Assembly (NCBI RefSeq): GCF_024170225.1
Contig: NZ_JALJXU010000002.1
Location: forward strand, 62,001 to 126,000
Direction: 5' to 3'
DNA from: Streptococcus gallinaceus
GTDB taxonomy: Bacteria > Bacillota > Bacilli > Lactobacillales > Streptococcaceae
DNA length: 64,000 nt
Below the pieces are notes generated by a model that saw only the letters and a program-made list of their open reading frames with translations, made no database searches and was not told the origin of the DNA. Below, in pieces: positions 18,953 through 28,936 of this stretch; positions within the stretch are counted from its first letter, which is position 1; each line of letters opens with the position of its first letter. The translations under genes and the position numbers were made by a program.

Positions 18953-21907
18953 ATGAAGAAAAAACAATTATTGTATAGCGGTTTGATACTGGCGGCACTT
19001 GCCTCTGGTTCAGCGCTAGCCTATCAATTGGGGGTGAGTAATGGCAAAAGCAGTACCAAACCATCTGTTCAATATGTGAAGAATTCATCAAAAGATGCGG
19101 ACAAGAGTGAAACAATGGCATCGGATGCATCGAAAAAAGATGCAAAAGAAGAGGGAATTGCTGCAGAACAAATTGTTGTCAAAATAACCGATGAAGGCTA
19201 TGTAACTTCTCACGGGGATCATTTCCACTATTACTCTGGGAAAGTTCCTTATGATGCCATTATCAGCGAAGAACTGCTCATGAAAGATCCGAACTATGTT
19301 TTGGACCAAAGCCATGTTGTTAGTTCCATTAAAAATGGTTATGTGATCAAGGTTGATGGCAAGTACTATGTCTACTTGGAGCCTAACAAACCACATGATC
19401 AAGTAAGAAGTAAGGAGCAGATTGCGCAACAACGCCAAGGAAATTATGGTCACCAAGCGGGCGCAAATCAAACAAATACAGAACGAGTAAAAAATGGCGG
19501 TAGCTACAAGACGGATGATGGCTATGTCTTTCATCCGAGCGATGTGATGGATGATTTGGGAGATGCTTATATCGTTCGTCACGGTGACCATATGCATTAC
19601 GTGCCGAAGTCAGATTTGTCTGAGAGCGAAAGAGTGGCTACGAAGCAGTTTTGGACTCAACATAAACCTGCTCTTACAGCGGTTGCACCTGCAAGACATT
19701 CGCAAGGAAGCAGCGCAACGGTTACGCCTGTGGACAAGGTGCAGGCGGTACCATCTGCACCAGCCGTTCCTAATGCTGACGAGAGCCTGGCTGCGAAACG
19801 TGCCTATATGGCGAAGATGTACAATTTGCCTCTTTCAGTAATTCAAATTGCGGGAGACTATTTCACTTATCCACACGGTAATCATCGCCATGCGATGTTG
19901 ATTTCAAAAGTAGTTGTGGGACAATTTCCGACAGCAGAAAGTGTCGCAGCGGATTTGAATCATGGTCATGAACCAATGGTTAAGCCAGCAGAGCCTGCTA
20001 CACCAGTTCAGCCGAGTCAACCATCCACACCAACTCCAGCACCAAGTCAGTCAAAAGAAGAACCGACAGAGACAAAACCAGTTTTAGACAAGGAATTGAA
20101 AGCTAAAATCGACTATATCTCTCAACTGTATGGCGTTGATCCGGCAACAGTTCAAGTACAAGGTGATAGCTTGATTTGGCCACATGAAAATCATTCACAT
20201 AGCATTAAGATTGCAGATGTGGTCATTCCTAAAATGAGTGATGACCCAGAAGCGGACTTTGAAGCTGAGTTGAATACCCTTGCGAAGAGCATGCATGTTG
20301 ATTCATCTAGCATCATCATTGCGGATGGTACGATGACGATTTCCCACGTGGATCACACTCATACTTACAATATCAAGAGCCCAGGCTGGCGTGATTACAT
20401 TAAGAACAAGGTACCAATTCCAAGCGGTGCTTATATCCCTGGAACCTTGGACCGAAAAGTAGTAAATGATAAGGTCACTTCTTTGATTCAATTGGCAGAA
20501 GAAGTGTATAAAGACAAGCCAAAACAAGTCCGTCGGATCAAATCAGCCTTGAATAGCTTCCAACAAGATTTGGTTTGGGCGACAAACTCAACAGCTGGTT
20601 ACTTGAAGATTCTCTCAGACTTTGAGAATAAATACATCCAAGCAAGTACTGCACCAACTCCGTCAGAACAACCAATCGCAACACCTTCAGACAAGGAAGT
20701 AACCTGGAAAGAATTGGACTTCTTGTCTAATAAGATTTCGGCAGCGTTGACAAAAGATCATCCTGAATTTACGCAAGCAAACTTTAAACTGCGTGATTTG
20801 AATGTGACGATTTCATTCCGCCAAGGAGATAAGGCGGCCTTGAAAGCCAAACTCTTGCAGTTTGCGGCTGATTACCACTTGCCGATTGATGCCGAAGCAC
20901 CAAAACCAGGTACAGCAACTACTCCATCAGACAAGCCTGCAACCTGGCCAGAAGTAGATGCTCTATCTAAGGCTGTTTCAGCGGTTCTGACCAAAGAACA
21001 TCCACAATTTAGCGATGCAAAACGCAAGTTGCACTCCCTCTCTACAACCATTGCTTACCGTCAAGGGAAGCCGGCAGCTTTGGAAGAACAGTTGAACCAA
21101 TTTATGGCAACATACAATCTCAAAGTGGCCTCAGTTTCTGCAGACAGCAAACCAGCAGAAAATGCTGAAACAACAAAACCAAATGGCAGACAGCTTGCGA
21201 ACTTGAAACAATACTTAACAGCCAACCAATTCGATAAACGATTGACAGCTGAAGTGCGTAAAGCCGTCCAAGCAGCTCTTTGGAACGGGACAAGTAGTGT
21301 ACAAGAACTTGAAAACCTCAAGCAACAAGTAAAAGATTGCTTCCGCCAATACGAAGAAAAACAAAGTCAGTTATCAGCTCGCATTGCAGATTCATTGGCG
21401 AAGTCACAAGACTTGCTCTCAGTGGTAGGAGATGCTGAACGTAAGGCAGCTTTCCAAGCAACTTTGGATGATTTTAAGGCACAATTGCAAGCATCAGATA
21501 CAGATAAGACAGCTCTTTATGCAAAAGCAAAAGAATTGCAAGCACAATTAGAGCAAGAAAAAGCAATTGCAGAGGCACCAGTTGTTCCAGCAGAGGCAAG
21601 CCAACCAGCCCCTTCAGCAAATGAAGACAGTGCTGCGCTTGCTCATCAAGCCGAAGTGAAAAAACAGATTCAGGAAATTGTTGACTTTATCAATCAAAAC
21701 AAAGATAAGATAGAAACAAAACCTGCTAGTCTGAAACAAGATTTGTTGAATCAATTTGTAGCTTTACAAGCTCAGTTAGCAAATGGTTCAGCGAATGTGG
21801 ATGAATTGTTAGGGCAATTCCAAGCGCTAAAAGCACAAATTGAACCACATATCAAGGCCAATACAGGTTATCGTTTTAATCCTAGTGACTGGTCAGGTAT
21901 GTATTAA
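18953..21907 (+). CDS. Pneumococcal histidine triad (Pht) family surface protein
   Basis: 984 residues. An N-terminal export segment (about residues 5-25) is followed by five HxxHxH zinc-binding triads at residues 87-92, 210-215, 308-313, 411-416 and 465-470. A Pro-rich linker occupies about 340-380. Residues 578-643 and 658-723 form a tandem repeat with an 80-residue period, and the C-terminus is Gln/Ala-rich and probably coiled coil. Pht proteins bind zinc at the surface, help zinc uptake through AdcAII/Lmb and affect complement deposition. The AdcR boxes upstream predict induction in low zinc. No adcAII/lmb gene lies beside it, unlike many streptococci. No LPXTG anchor is seen. Confidence 0.93.
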   Translation: MKKKQLLYSGLILAALASGSALAYQLGVSNGKSSTKPSVQYVKNSSKDADKSETMASDASKKDAKEEGIAAEQIVVKITDEGYVTSHGDHFHYYSGKVPYDAIISEELLMKDPNYVLDQSHVVSSIKNGYVIKVDGKYYVYLEPNKPHDQVRSKEQIAQQRQGNYGHQAGANQTNTERVKNGGSYKTDDGYVFHPSDVMDDLGDAYIVRHGDHMHYVPKSDLSESERVATKQFWTQHKPALTAVAPARHSQGSSATVTPVDKVQAVPSAPAVPNADESLAAKRAYMAKMYNLPLSVIQIAGDYFTYPHGNHRHAMLISKVVVGQFPTAESVAADLNHGHEPMVKPAEPATPVQPSQPSTPTPAPSQSKEEPTETKPVLDKELKAKIDYISQLYGVDPATVQVQGDSLIWPHENHSHSIKIADVVIPKMSDDPEADFEAELNTLAKSMHVDSSSIIIADGTMTISHVDHTHTYNIKSPGWRDYIKNKVPIPSGAYIPGTLDRKVVNDKVTSLIQLAEEVYKDKPKQVRRIKSALNSFQQDLVWATNSTAGYLKILSDFENKYIQASTAPTPSEQPIATPSDKEVTWKELDFLSNKISAALTKDHPEFTQANFKLRDLNVTISFRQGDKAALKAKLLQFAADYHLPIDAEAPKPGTATTPSDKPATWPEVDALSKAVSAVLTKEHPQFSDAKRKLHSLSTTIAYRQGKPAALEEQLNQFMATYNLKVASVSADSKPAENAETTKPNGRQLANLKQYLTANQFDKRLTAEVRKAVQAALWNGTSSVQELENLKQQVKDCFRQYEEKQSQLSARIADSLAKSQDLLSVVGDAERKAAFQATLDDFKAQLQASDTDKTALYAKAKELQAQLEQEKAIAEAPVVPAEASQPAPSANEDSAALAHQAEVKKQIQEIVDFINQNKDKIETKPASLKQDLLNQFVALQAQLANGSANVDELLGQFQALKAQIEPHIKANTGYRFNPSDWSGMY

Positions 21908-21950
21908 GCTAGATTGATAGCTTCTGTTAAACTATTTCTTTACAAAAAAT

Positions 21951-21980
21951 GCAGTCTCCAATTAGGAGGCTGCGCTTTTG
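21951..21980 (+). terminator. Terminator after the Pht gene
   Basis: gcagtctcc at 21951-21959 pairs with ggaggctgc at 21965-21973 (one G-T pair), followed by gctttt. Confidence 0.8.
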
Positions 21981-21993
21981 TGTCAATTATCCA

Positions 21994-22693
21994 TTAGCTA
22001 ATCAGTAATGAGAGAAGCCAGATAAGCAAAAAGTGAGCTGGTTAAAAGCTGTAGTTAAACCATTTGGACTGTTTTCCGCGTTGACCATTGTAAAAGAGGA
22101 GGGCGAGAAAGGCGAAAATAGAAGACAACTCTTTCAAAAAGATCAGGTAGCCCAATGTTTGACGGAGAAGAGCTGGGAATTTTCCTTTGTGACCAAAGTA
22201 GAAAATCAACCCTAACCCGATACCATAAAAGCCGAAGTTTACAGAGAAGACCTCTGACAAGGCGATACCGCTCACAGAAAGCAGAAGGACAATCGGGATA
22301 GACCGGTAGCGAAATTTATCAATGGCCCAATCAATGCCCATGAGGATGACAAAGAGCAGGACAAATGTTGTGAAAATATTTTGATGTGCCCACTCCACTT
22401 GTCCATAAGTGGCAAGGTCAAAAGGCAACTTGGAAATTAGTGCGGATAGGATCAAAAAGCCCAGCATCTTCAGCCGATTGCGCGTATGGAAGAAACTCTC
22501 TACTATCAAAAAAACAAAAAATGGGAAAGGCGATAGTTCCTAGAAAAGCACACACATCGCTGATAAAGGCAAGTAGGGGATGATAGGAGCGATTGAGCAG
22601 TAGCAAGAGAAAGCCCTTGTTAAAGTGGTCGAGGAACATCGATACGTAGGCAATGTATTTTAAATGAGCAGCGTTAAGACTGATTTTTTGCAT
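21994..22693 (-). pseudogene. TraX family membrane protein, frameshifted and truncated
   Basis: Minus-strand start ATG at 22693 with aaaggaaa upstream. The first part (HLKYIAYVSMFLDHFNKGF and a following membrane segment) runs into a tract of seven T (22514-22508 on the minus strand), after which the protein continues one frame over as IVESFFHTRNRLKMLGFLIL and several membrane helices. That second part ends at a TAA (22044-22042), yet the same frame goes on with PAHFLLIWLLSLLIS to a TAA at 21994. Related proteins carry a YPxH-type C-terminal motif exactly here, so the first TAA looks like a mutated Tyr codon. Two lesions make a sequencing error alone unlikely. TraX of F plasmid acetylates pilin; the role of chromosomal relatives is unknown. 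Confidence 0.78.
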
Positions 22694-22839
22694 TGTCTGT
22701 TTTCCTTTTATCAATAAAATTTTTTAATATGTTATCAAACTGTTTAAATGCTTGTCAATCAATTGGCTTAGAGAGCTCTCGTATCATACAGTTTTTACAG
22801 TTAGATTTCCCCTTTGGTGCCTGATGTCGGCGGAATTTA

Positions 22840-22848
22840 TGGTATAAT
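22840..22848 (+). promoter_or_regulatory. Extended -10 promoter of gloA
   Basis: TGGTATAAT at 22840-22848, 32 bases before the gloA start. Confidence 0.65.
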
Positions 22849-22879
22849 AGGGACAACAAACGCAGTAAAGGAGATACAA

Positions 22880-23263
22880 ATGGCAAGTATTAAAATGCTT
22901 CACGCTTGTTTGCGTGTAGAAAATTTAGAGGCATCAATGAAGTTTTATGCGGACTGTTTTGGTTTTGTCGAAACACGCCGCAAGGAATATCCTGAGCACA
23001 AGTTTAGTTTGGTTTACATGGCTTTGCCGGGCGATGAATTTGAGATTGAATTGACCTACAACTACGACCACGATCCCTATGTAGTAGGAGATGGATTCTC
23101 ACACTTGGCTCTTTCTTCAGATGATTTAGAAGGAGATAATGAAAAGCACAAGGCTTTGGGCTACAAGACGACCGACCTTTCTGGCTTGCCAGGCAACCCA
23201 GGTCACTACTATTTTGTAACAGACCCAGATGGTTATCGTGTAGAAGTTATTCGCGCAGATTAA
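22880..23263 (+). CDS. gloA: Lactoylglutathione lyase (glyoxalase I)
   Basis: 127 residues from the ATG at 22880, preferred over an upstream in-frame ATG at 22814 because aaaggaga lies just before it and the protein then starts MASIKMLHACLRV as in relatives. It turns the methylglyoxal-thiol adduct into a lactoyl thioester. Metal ligands typical of glyoxalase I are His in HACLRV, Glu in EIELTYN, His in FSHLALS and Glu in YRVEVI. Confidence 0.92.
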   Translation: MASIKMLHACLRVENLEASMKFYADCFGFVETRRKEYPEHKFSLVYMALPGDEFEIELTYNYDHDPYVVGDGFSHLALSSDDLEGDNEKHKALGYKTTDLSGLPGNPGHYYFVTDPDGYRVEVIRAD

Positions 23264-23268
23264 TAGAC

Positions 23269-23299
23269 AAACGGCAAGAGAATCCCCTTGCCGTTTCTT
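23269..23299 (+). terminator. Terminator after gloA
   Basis: aaacggcaag at 23269-23278 pairs with cttgccgttt at 23287-23296; the T tail is short. Confidence 0.75.
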
Positions 23300-23377
23300 A
23301 CAAAATTGTTATGTTCCCCTAGTTGACAGGGGTAAGGGATTCAATTACTATGGAAGGAAAGATTAGAAACGGGTGAA

Positions 23378-24778
23378 ATGATGAAAAAATGGTGGTGGTT
23401 GTTGCTTATAAATATCGTGCTAGTTATTGCTGTAGGGTTGGGCTCTGTCTCTGCTTATAAATCTTATATTGAGCGTACATTGGCTCATACGATTGAGCAA
23501 AAAAAGGAACAGCTGGCGCCAACTACTGCCTATGACCTGCAAGAAGGCAATAGCGGTAGCAGCAAAGTCATCGCTTATTTTCCAAAAGGAAAAGATGGCA
23601 AGCGCATCAGCACTCTGGAGAGTAAGATGTATGCTTCCATTGACAAGCGAGTTGGACGCAAAGCTGCTAAAAAGCGCGTGAGTCAACTCTATCTCTTGTG
23701 GACTAAAGAAGAACAAACTAATGTTCCAAAAGTTAGAAAAGAACGATTGCACTCCGTTTCTTATCGGATTAAGGGCAACAAGCTTGAGCAAGAAAAGCAG
23801 GAAGAAGAAGGAGCCGTCTTATTGACAGAGGACAATCAGCCCTTCAACTTTACGAATTTATTTAAAGATGCTAGTCATGTCGGCGATGCCTATGCCAAGC
23901 AGTTGGAAGATGAATTGACAAAGGCTGGAAAGTCTGATGAAGAGAAAAAAGCCGCTCTTGCAACTTTGAAGCAGATTGACTTGGCTAGTGTTGAATTCAA
24001 ATATGAAAATAGCCAACTGACGCTTCTTTTACCAACTTCATTAGCAGGTATTAGCCAGCTCAGCTTGCCAGTTTCGCGCTTTTATGACGTTATCAATGTA
24101 GACTATCTGGTTGATGCTGATAAGAAAGCTTACGAGGCTTACAAAGCGGAGCAAGAGGCTAAAAAGAACCAAAATCGGATTGCTTTGACTTTCGATGACG
24201 GTCCGAATGCGACAACTACTCCGCAAGTACTGGACTTGCTGAAAAAGTATAATGTAAAGGCTACTTTCTTTGTATTAGGAAAAAATGTAGCGGGCAATGA
24301 AGCCATTCTGCAACGGATGCATGCAGAAGGTCACGAAATTGCTAACCACAGCTGGAGTCATCCACAGTTGACAGCCCTCTCTGCGGACCAAATCAAGCAA
24401 GAAATTGACCAGACACAGGCCGCTATCAAGGCAGTTATTGGCAAGGCGCCCACAGCCTACCGTCCGCCTTATGGTGCGGTCAATCAAGCAGTTCAAGCGG
24501 TGACACATTTGCCAGCTATCTACTGGACGGTGGATACTCTGGACTGGAAGAGCAAAAATCCAGCTGCTATTTTAGGGGAAGTAAAAGCTCATACTCAGCC
24601 AGGAAGCATCATTTTAATGCATGATATCCACCCAACAACTGTAGCTTCATTGGACAATGTCTTGGCCTATCTGACAAGTTGTGGCTACAGCTTTACGACT
24701 GTTGACGACCTTATCGGTCCAAATGTAAATCCGCAATATGTTTACTACAGTCAGTCATCTTCTGGTCCTGCACGATAA
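23378..24778 (+). CDS. pgdA: Peptidoglycan N-acetylglucosamine deacetylase
   Basis: 466 residues. One N-terminal membrane anchor (residues 7-26), a poorly conserved extracellular region, and a C-terminal NodB deacetylase domain: TFDDGPN at residues 271-277 (catalytic base and metal Asp), HSWSHP at 324-329 (metal His pair), YRPPYG, DTLDW and LMHDIHP. It removes acetyl groups from cell-wall GlcNAc and so protects against lysozyme. Length matches streptococcal PgdA. The start may be the second ATG (23381). Confidence 0.93.
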   Translation: MMKKWWWLLLINIVLVIAVGLGSVSAYKSYIERTLAHTIEQKKEQLAPTTAYDLQEGNSGSSKVIAYFPKGKDGKRISTLESKMYASIDKRVGRKAAKKRVSQLYLLWTKEEQTNVPKVRKERLHSVSYRIKGNKLEQEKQEEEGAVLLTEDNQPFNFTNLFKDASHVGDAYAKQLEDELTKAGKSDEEKKAALATLKQIDLASVEFKYENSQLTLLLPTSLAGISQLSLPVSRFYDVINVDYLVDADKKAYEAYKAEQEAKKNQNRIALTFDDGPNATTTPQVLDLLKKYNVKATFFVLGKNVAGNEAILQRMHAEGHEIANHSWSHPQLTALSADQIKQEIDQTQAAIKAVIGKAPTAYRPPYGAVNQAVQAVTHLPAIYWTVDTLDWKSKNPAAILGEVKAHTQPGSIILMHDIHPTTVASLDNVLAYLTSCGYSFTTVDDLIGPNVNPQYVYYSQSSSGPAR

Positions 24779-24800
24779 AAAAGAGCCCTTGGCTCTTTTT
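24777..24800. terminator. Bidirectional terminator between pgdA and the GT14 gene
   Basis: aaaaaagagcc pairs with ggctcttttt around ctt; A runs on one side and T runs on the other serve both convergent genes. It overlaps the stop codons of both. Confidence 0.93.
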
Positions 24801-25737
24801 ATTTTGTGATAGAAAGAATATAATCCTTGAGCCCTGGGGCCTTTTCAAGATTAAATTTACGGGAGAACAAGTGTCCCAACTCCCGTCCTTTTTCCAACTG
24901 TGCAATGTCCTTTTCGCTGTCTGTCCACTCGTAAGGACGACCGTCCCACCAGTTGATATAACGAAGATTGCCTTGAAACTCGTCTGGTACTTCCTCTACA
25001 GGATCGTAGTGGTAAATCTTGTCGAGCAGGTTAGCACGTTTTAGCACCATGGCAAAGAAGTATTCGTCTGAGCAGAAGGTGAAGCGGAAATGTTTGCGGA
25101 TAAAGGCTTCATTTTCAAGTACGGTCAGAAGAACCTCGTGATTGAAGGATTTCCATTCAGAAAATCCATCGAAACCCATTTCAGCGCGTTTTCCATGTAG
25201 GCGGTCCACTTTGAGCGCAGTCTGGAGCTTGTTTTCAGCGATTTGATAAACGCGCAAGACCTTGCGGGCAATTGGAGACAGATTGCGTGGATTAATCCGA
25301 CGCGAGAGATGGTAATGCTCGACTAATTTATGAAGTTTTAACTCCTCGGCTTCTTCTTGATTGTAGCGTGTGATAAAGATCTTGTCTTCTTTATCTTTGA
25401 AAAAATCGTGGATAACATCTTGAGATTGGAGAGGCAAGTCAGCACCAGAAATCAAGTGATACATGGCGTACGGTCCCTTTTCTGCAACGGCTTTATAGAG
25501 AATCAGCTCGCATTCTACCAATGAGAAATGTCCCCAGTAAACCGCAATCCGAGGCGTGAAGTAGACCTTGGAGTACTTAGCAGCAGAGACCAGCCGCTCC
25601 TTGTCAGCCTCTGTCAATGTACTGCGTTTATCAATGTGGATGAAAATATCATTTCTAGGATCATCTACTAATGAAATTTGGAAAGCAAGTTGCTCGTATT
25701 TATCATAAGCGATGACAAGATAAGCATGTTTGTTCAT
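24799..25737 (-). CDS. GT14-like (core-2/I-branching) glycosyltransferase
   Basis: 312 residues. The order of motifs AYLVIAYDKYEQL, DIFIHIDKRS, YWGHFSLVECELILYKAV, YHLISGADLPLQ and FTFCSDEYFFAMVL matches the Branch/GT14 glycosyltransferase domain (beta-1,6-N-acetylglucosaminyltransferase-like). No membrane segment is present, so it works in the cytoplasm or at the membrane face, perhaps on a cell-surface polysaccharide or glycoprotein. It is encoded alone and convergent to pgdA. Acceptor unknown. Confidence 0.83.
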   Translation of the reverse strand: MNKHAYLVIAYDKYEQLAFQISLVDDPRNDIFIHIDKRSTLTEADKERLVSAAKYSKVYFTPRIAVYWGHFSLVECELILYKAVAEKGPYAMYHLISGADLPLQSQDVIHDFFKDKEDKIFITRYNQEEAEELKLHKLVEHYHLSRRINPRNLSPIARKVLRVYQIAENKLQTALKVDRLHGKRAEMGFDGFSEWKSFNHEVLLTVLENEAFIRKHFRFTFCSDEYFFAMVLKRANLLDKIYHYDPVEEVPDEFQGNLRYINWWDGRPYEWTDSEKDIAQLEKGRELGHLFSRKFNLEKAPGLKDYILSITK

Positions 25738-25799
25738 AGATTATTCCTTAACATTTACTGGTATAGAAGTCCTTACCATTCTAAACTAAATGTTCCCGT

Positions 25800-25828
25800 T
25801 TTACAAGCTAGGAGGAAAAGTTTATAAT
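25800..25828 (+). promoter_or_regulatory. Promoter of the flippase gene
   Basis: TTTACA at 25800-25805, 17-base spacer, TATAAT at 25823-25828. Confidence 0.7.
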
Positions 25829-25860
25829 AAACAGACAAGTAACCAATGAAAGAGAAAATT

Positions 25861-27501
25861 ATGTCTGAAAATATAGAAGCGAAACAGTCTCATGGGAAAG
25901 CGACCATGGTACGAGGAATGGCTTGGTTAACGGCAGGTAGTTTTATCAGTCGTTTGCTGGGTGTGGTCTATATCATCATCTGGTATCGTTGGATGGGGGA
26001 GCACAAGGCAGAAGCTAATGCTCTCTTCAATATGGGCTATCAAGTCTATGGAAACTTCTTACTCTTATCAACGGTTGGCTTACCGACGGCAGTAGCCAAG
26101 CAGATTGCCAAGTATAACATTCAGGGTCGAGAAGATGTTTCCTATTATTTGGTGAGAGAATTCTTCAAGCTCATGTTGATTTTTGGTGCTATTTGTGCTG
26201 GAATTATGTACCTTTCATCCCCTTTACTAGCGCAAATGTCGGGGGCAAAAGAAGAGTTGACACCAGTTATGTATAGCTTGGTGCCCCCCTTGTTTATCTT
26301 CCCGACCATGAGTATCATGCGTGGATTTTTCCAAGGACACCACAATATGAAACCCTATGCCATCAGTCAGATTATCGAGCAGATTGTCCGCGTTATCTGG
26401 ATTTTGGTAGCGACCTTCATCATTATGAAGCTAGGTTCTGGTGATTACCGAGAAGCAGTTGTGCAGTCAACTTTTGCGGCCTTTATCGGAATGATTGCGA
26501 GCGTAGGAACCTTAGGTTATACCATGCACAAGCAAGGCTTCATTAAGAAAATTTTTCGACCAAAACCTGCGTCCATTACGATTGACCTGAAAAGCCTGAT
26601 CATCGAAACGGTTAAGGAAGCCATTCCGCTGATTATCTTAGGATGTGCTTTCCAGATTTTCCAATTGATTGACCAGATGACATTTGTTAACTTTATGGCC
26701 TTGATTACCGACCAAAGTAAGAAGAGCTTGCTCGTATTGTACTCTTATATGACGGCCAATCCAAGCAAGATTACCATGTTGATTATCGGGGTGACAGGTT
26801 CATTAGGAAGTGTGGCTATTCCGCTGATTACAGAACGATTTGTTCAAGGAGATAAAAAGGGAACGGGGCAACTCATCGAAGACAATCTTCAAATGCTCTT
26901 TATTTTCATGATTCCAGCTATCACTGGAACTGTCCTTCTAGCCCGTCCACTCTACAGTATTTTCTACGGTGTCGCTTCTGACATTGAGATTTACCTCTTT
27001 ATTGCAAATCTGCTCTTGATTTTTGTGCAAGGCTTGTATGCAATTTTTGGTGTTGTCATTCCAGCCATTTTCCAAAATCGGGCAGCCATCCAGTATTTCT
27101 TCATCGGTTTCTTGGTTAAATGTGTTCTCCAATTACCAGCACTCTATCTTTTCCATGCTTACGGCTCACTCGTGGCCTCAGCAATAGGTCTAACGGTGAC
27201 TGTTTATCTTTTTTACAAGCGTATTAAGCAGGTGGTTCCTGTTGACGAACATCATGTGAAGACAGACATCCGCACCATTAGCGCTATTAGTCTTGTGATG
27301 GGAATTGTTGTCTGGCTGGTTGAATGGGCTTTGAATGACCTGCTTCCGCTGACAGGTCAATTGACGAGTGCAGTGCATGTGGCTGTCAGTGGGTCGGTCG
27401 GAGTAGCAGTCTTTGTTTTACTGACCTTGAAGACACGTCAATTGGATAAATTGATTGGTTCACGTGCGGACAGACTTCGTCGTAAATTGAAAATTTCCTA
27501 A
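25861..27501 (+). CDS. MurJ/YtgP-type lipid flippase (MOP superfamily)
   Basis: About 546 residues with some 14 hydrophobic segments. The early GMAWLTAGSFISRLLGVVYII block is typical of the YtgP/SpoVB branch, whose members flip lipid-linked precursors such as lipid II for peptidoglycan. The ATG at 25861 is preferred over 25846, which lacks a ribosome site; aaagaga lies upstream of the former. Loop motifs and basic residues between helices (RGFFQGHHNMKPYAISQI) fit the family. A role with an exported polysaccharide cannot be excluded. Confidence 0.85.
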   Translation: MSENIEAKQSHGKATMVRGMAWLTAGSFISRLLGVVYIIIWYRWMGEHKAEANALFNMGYQVYGNFLLLSTVGLPTAVAKQIAKYNIQGREDVSYYLVREFFKLMLIFGAICAGIMYLSSPLLAQMSGAKEELTPVMYSLVPPLFIFPTMSIMRGFFQGHHNMKPYAISQIIEQIVRVIWILVATFIIMKLGSGDYREAVVQSTFAAFIGMIASVGTLGYTMHKQGFIKKIFRPKPASITIDLKSLIIETVKEAIPLIILGCAFQIFQLIDQMTFVNFMALITDQSKKSLLVLYSYMTANPSKITMLIIGVTGSLGSVAIPLITERFVQGDKKGTGQLIEDNLQMLFIFMIPAITGTVLLARPLYSIFYGVASDIEIYLFIANLLLIFVQGLYAIFGVVIPAIFQNRAAIQYFFIGFLVKCVLQLPALYLFHAYGSLVASAIGLTVTVYLFYKRIKQVVPVDEHHVKTDIRTISAISLVMGIVVWLVEWALNDLLPLTGQLTSAVHVAVSGSVGVAVFVLLTLKTRQLDKLIGSRADRLRRKLKIS

Positions 27502-27528
27502 AAGAAAACCATAAGGTTTTCTTTTTTT
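27501..27528 (+). terminator. Terminator after the flippase gene
   Basis: aaagaaaacc pairs with ggttttcttt around four bases, then a T run. Confidence 0.85.
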
Positions 27529-27541
27529 GGAGATTTTGTGG

Positions 27542-27547
27542 TAAAAT
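27542..27547 (+). promoter_or_regulatory. -10 box upstream of pyrH
   Basis: TAAAAT preceded by TGG, 27 bases before the pyrH start; no clear -35. Confidence 0.5.
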
Positions 27548-27573
27548 AGTCTAGATAAATACAGAGGAGTAAG

Positions 27574-28308
27574 ATGATGAAACCCAAATATGAACGTATT
27601 CTAATCAAATTGTCAGGAGAGGCTTTGGCTGGTGAACGTGGTGTCGGAATTGACCTACCAACCGTTCAAGCAATGGCAAAAGAAATTGCGGAAGTCCATA
27701 GCTCAGGTGTCCAAATCGCTTTGGTAATCGGTGGCGGAAACCTCTGGCGCGGCGAACCTGCGGCAGCAGCTGGCATGGATCGTGTGCAAGCAGACTACAC
27801 TGGTATGCTTGGTACAGTGATGAATGCGCTCGTGATGGCAGATAGCCTTCAACAATACGGAGTGGATACGCGTGTGCAAACGGCTATTCCAATGCAGAAT
27901 GTTGCGGAGCCTTACATTCGTGGACGTGCTCTTCGTCACTTGGAAAAAGGACGTATTGTCGTATTTGGTGCAGGTATCGGTTCACCTTATTTTTCAACAG
28001 ATACAACAGCAGCTCTTCGTGCAGCTGAAATCGAAGCAGATGCTATTCTCATGGCCAAAAATGGCGTTGATGGTGTCTACAATGCAGACCCTCGTAAGGA
28101 TGCCAATGCTGTCAAATTCGACGAATTGACACACGTTGAAGTCATCAAACGTGGCTTGAAAATCATGGATGCAACAGCATCTACCTTGTCAATGGATAAC
28201 GATATCGACCTCGTTGTCTTCAATATGAACGAACCAGGAAATATCAAACGCGTTGTCTTCGGTGAACAAATCGGTACAACCGTTTCAAATAAAACAGAAC
28301 ACAAATAA
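27574..28308 (+). CDS. pyrH: UMP kinase
   Basis: 244 residues. It phosphorylates UMP to UDP and belongs to the amino-acid-kinase fold. The [14 protein letters not shown]-terminal loop, [12 protein letters not shown] and the [17 protein letters not shown] nucleotide loop are typical. An alternative ATG at 27577 has better spacing to ggag (7 rather than 4 bases), but alignment with relatives that begin M-x-x-PKY supports 27574. frr follows 14 bases later, the standard pairing. Confidence 0.96.
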   Translation: MMKPKYERILIKLSGEALAGERGVGIDLPTVQAMAKEIAEVHSSGVQIALVIGGGNLWRGEPAAAAGMDRVQADYTGMLGTVMNALVMADSLQQYGVDTRVQTAIPMQNVAEPYIRGRALRHLEKGRIVVFGAGIGSPYFSTDTTAALRAAEIEADAILMAKNGVDGVYNADPRKDANAVKFDELTHVEVIKRGLKIMDATASTLSMDNDIDLVVFNMNEPGNIKRVVFGEQIGTTVSNKTEHK

Positions 28309-28322
28309 GAAAAGGAATCTTT

Positions 28323-28880
28323 ATGTCGAAAGAAATCGTAACAAAAGCACAAGAACGTATGGCTCAATCACACCAAAGTTTGGCTCGTGAATTTGGTCAA
28401 ATCCGTGCAGGTCGTGCCAATGCTAGCTTGCTTGACCGCATCACTGTGGAGTATTATGGAGCAGAAACACCGCTCAATCAATTAGCAGGGATTACAGTTC
28501 CTGAAGCGCGTGTCCTCTTGATTACCCCATTTGATAAGTCAATCTTGAAAGAAATCGAACGTGCCTTGAACGCATCAGACCTTGGCTTAACACCACAATC
28601 TGACGGTACAGTCATTCGCTTGGTTATCCCAGCTTTGACAGAAGAAACACGTAAGAGCTTGGCAAAAGACGTGAAAAAAGTCGGAGAAAACTCAAAAGTT
28701 GCCATCCGCAATATCCGTCGCGATGCTATGGATGATGCCAAAAAGGCTGAAAAAGCAAAAGAAATCACTGAAGATGAGTTGAAAACTCTTGAAAAGGACA
28801 TCCAAAAAGCAACGGATGACGCCATCAAGACAATTGACGATATGACAGCTGAGAAAGAAAAAGAACTCCTGTCTGTATAA
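28323..28880 (+). CDS. frr: Ribosome recycling factor
   Basis: 185 residues, the standard length. With EF-G it splits the post-termination ribosome. The [19 protein letters not shown] motif and the helical C-terminus ending in [11 protein letters not shown] are diagnostic. Co-transcribed with pyrH. Confidence 0.97.
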   Translation: MSKEIVTKAQERMAQSHQSLAREFGQIRAGRANASLLDRITVEYYGAETPLNQLAGITVPEARVLLITPFDKSILKEIERALNASDLGLTPQSDGTVIRLVIPALTEETRKSLAKDVKKVGENSKVAIRNIRRDAMDDAKKAEKAKEITEDELKTLEKDIQKATDDAIKTIDDMTAEKEKELLSV

Positions 28881-28890
28881 GAAAAGGCCT

Positions 28891-28917
28891 GAGTCAGTTT
28901 AAGCTGGCTCTCTTTTT
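28891..28917 (+). terminator. Hairpin between frr and cvfB
   Basis: gagtcag pairs with ctggctc (one G-T pair), loop of 6, then tcttttt. It probably ends most pyrH-frr transcripts with some read-through into cvfB. Confidence 0.78.
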
Positions 28918-28936
28918 AACATTAAAGGAAAAATAT

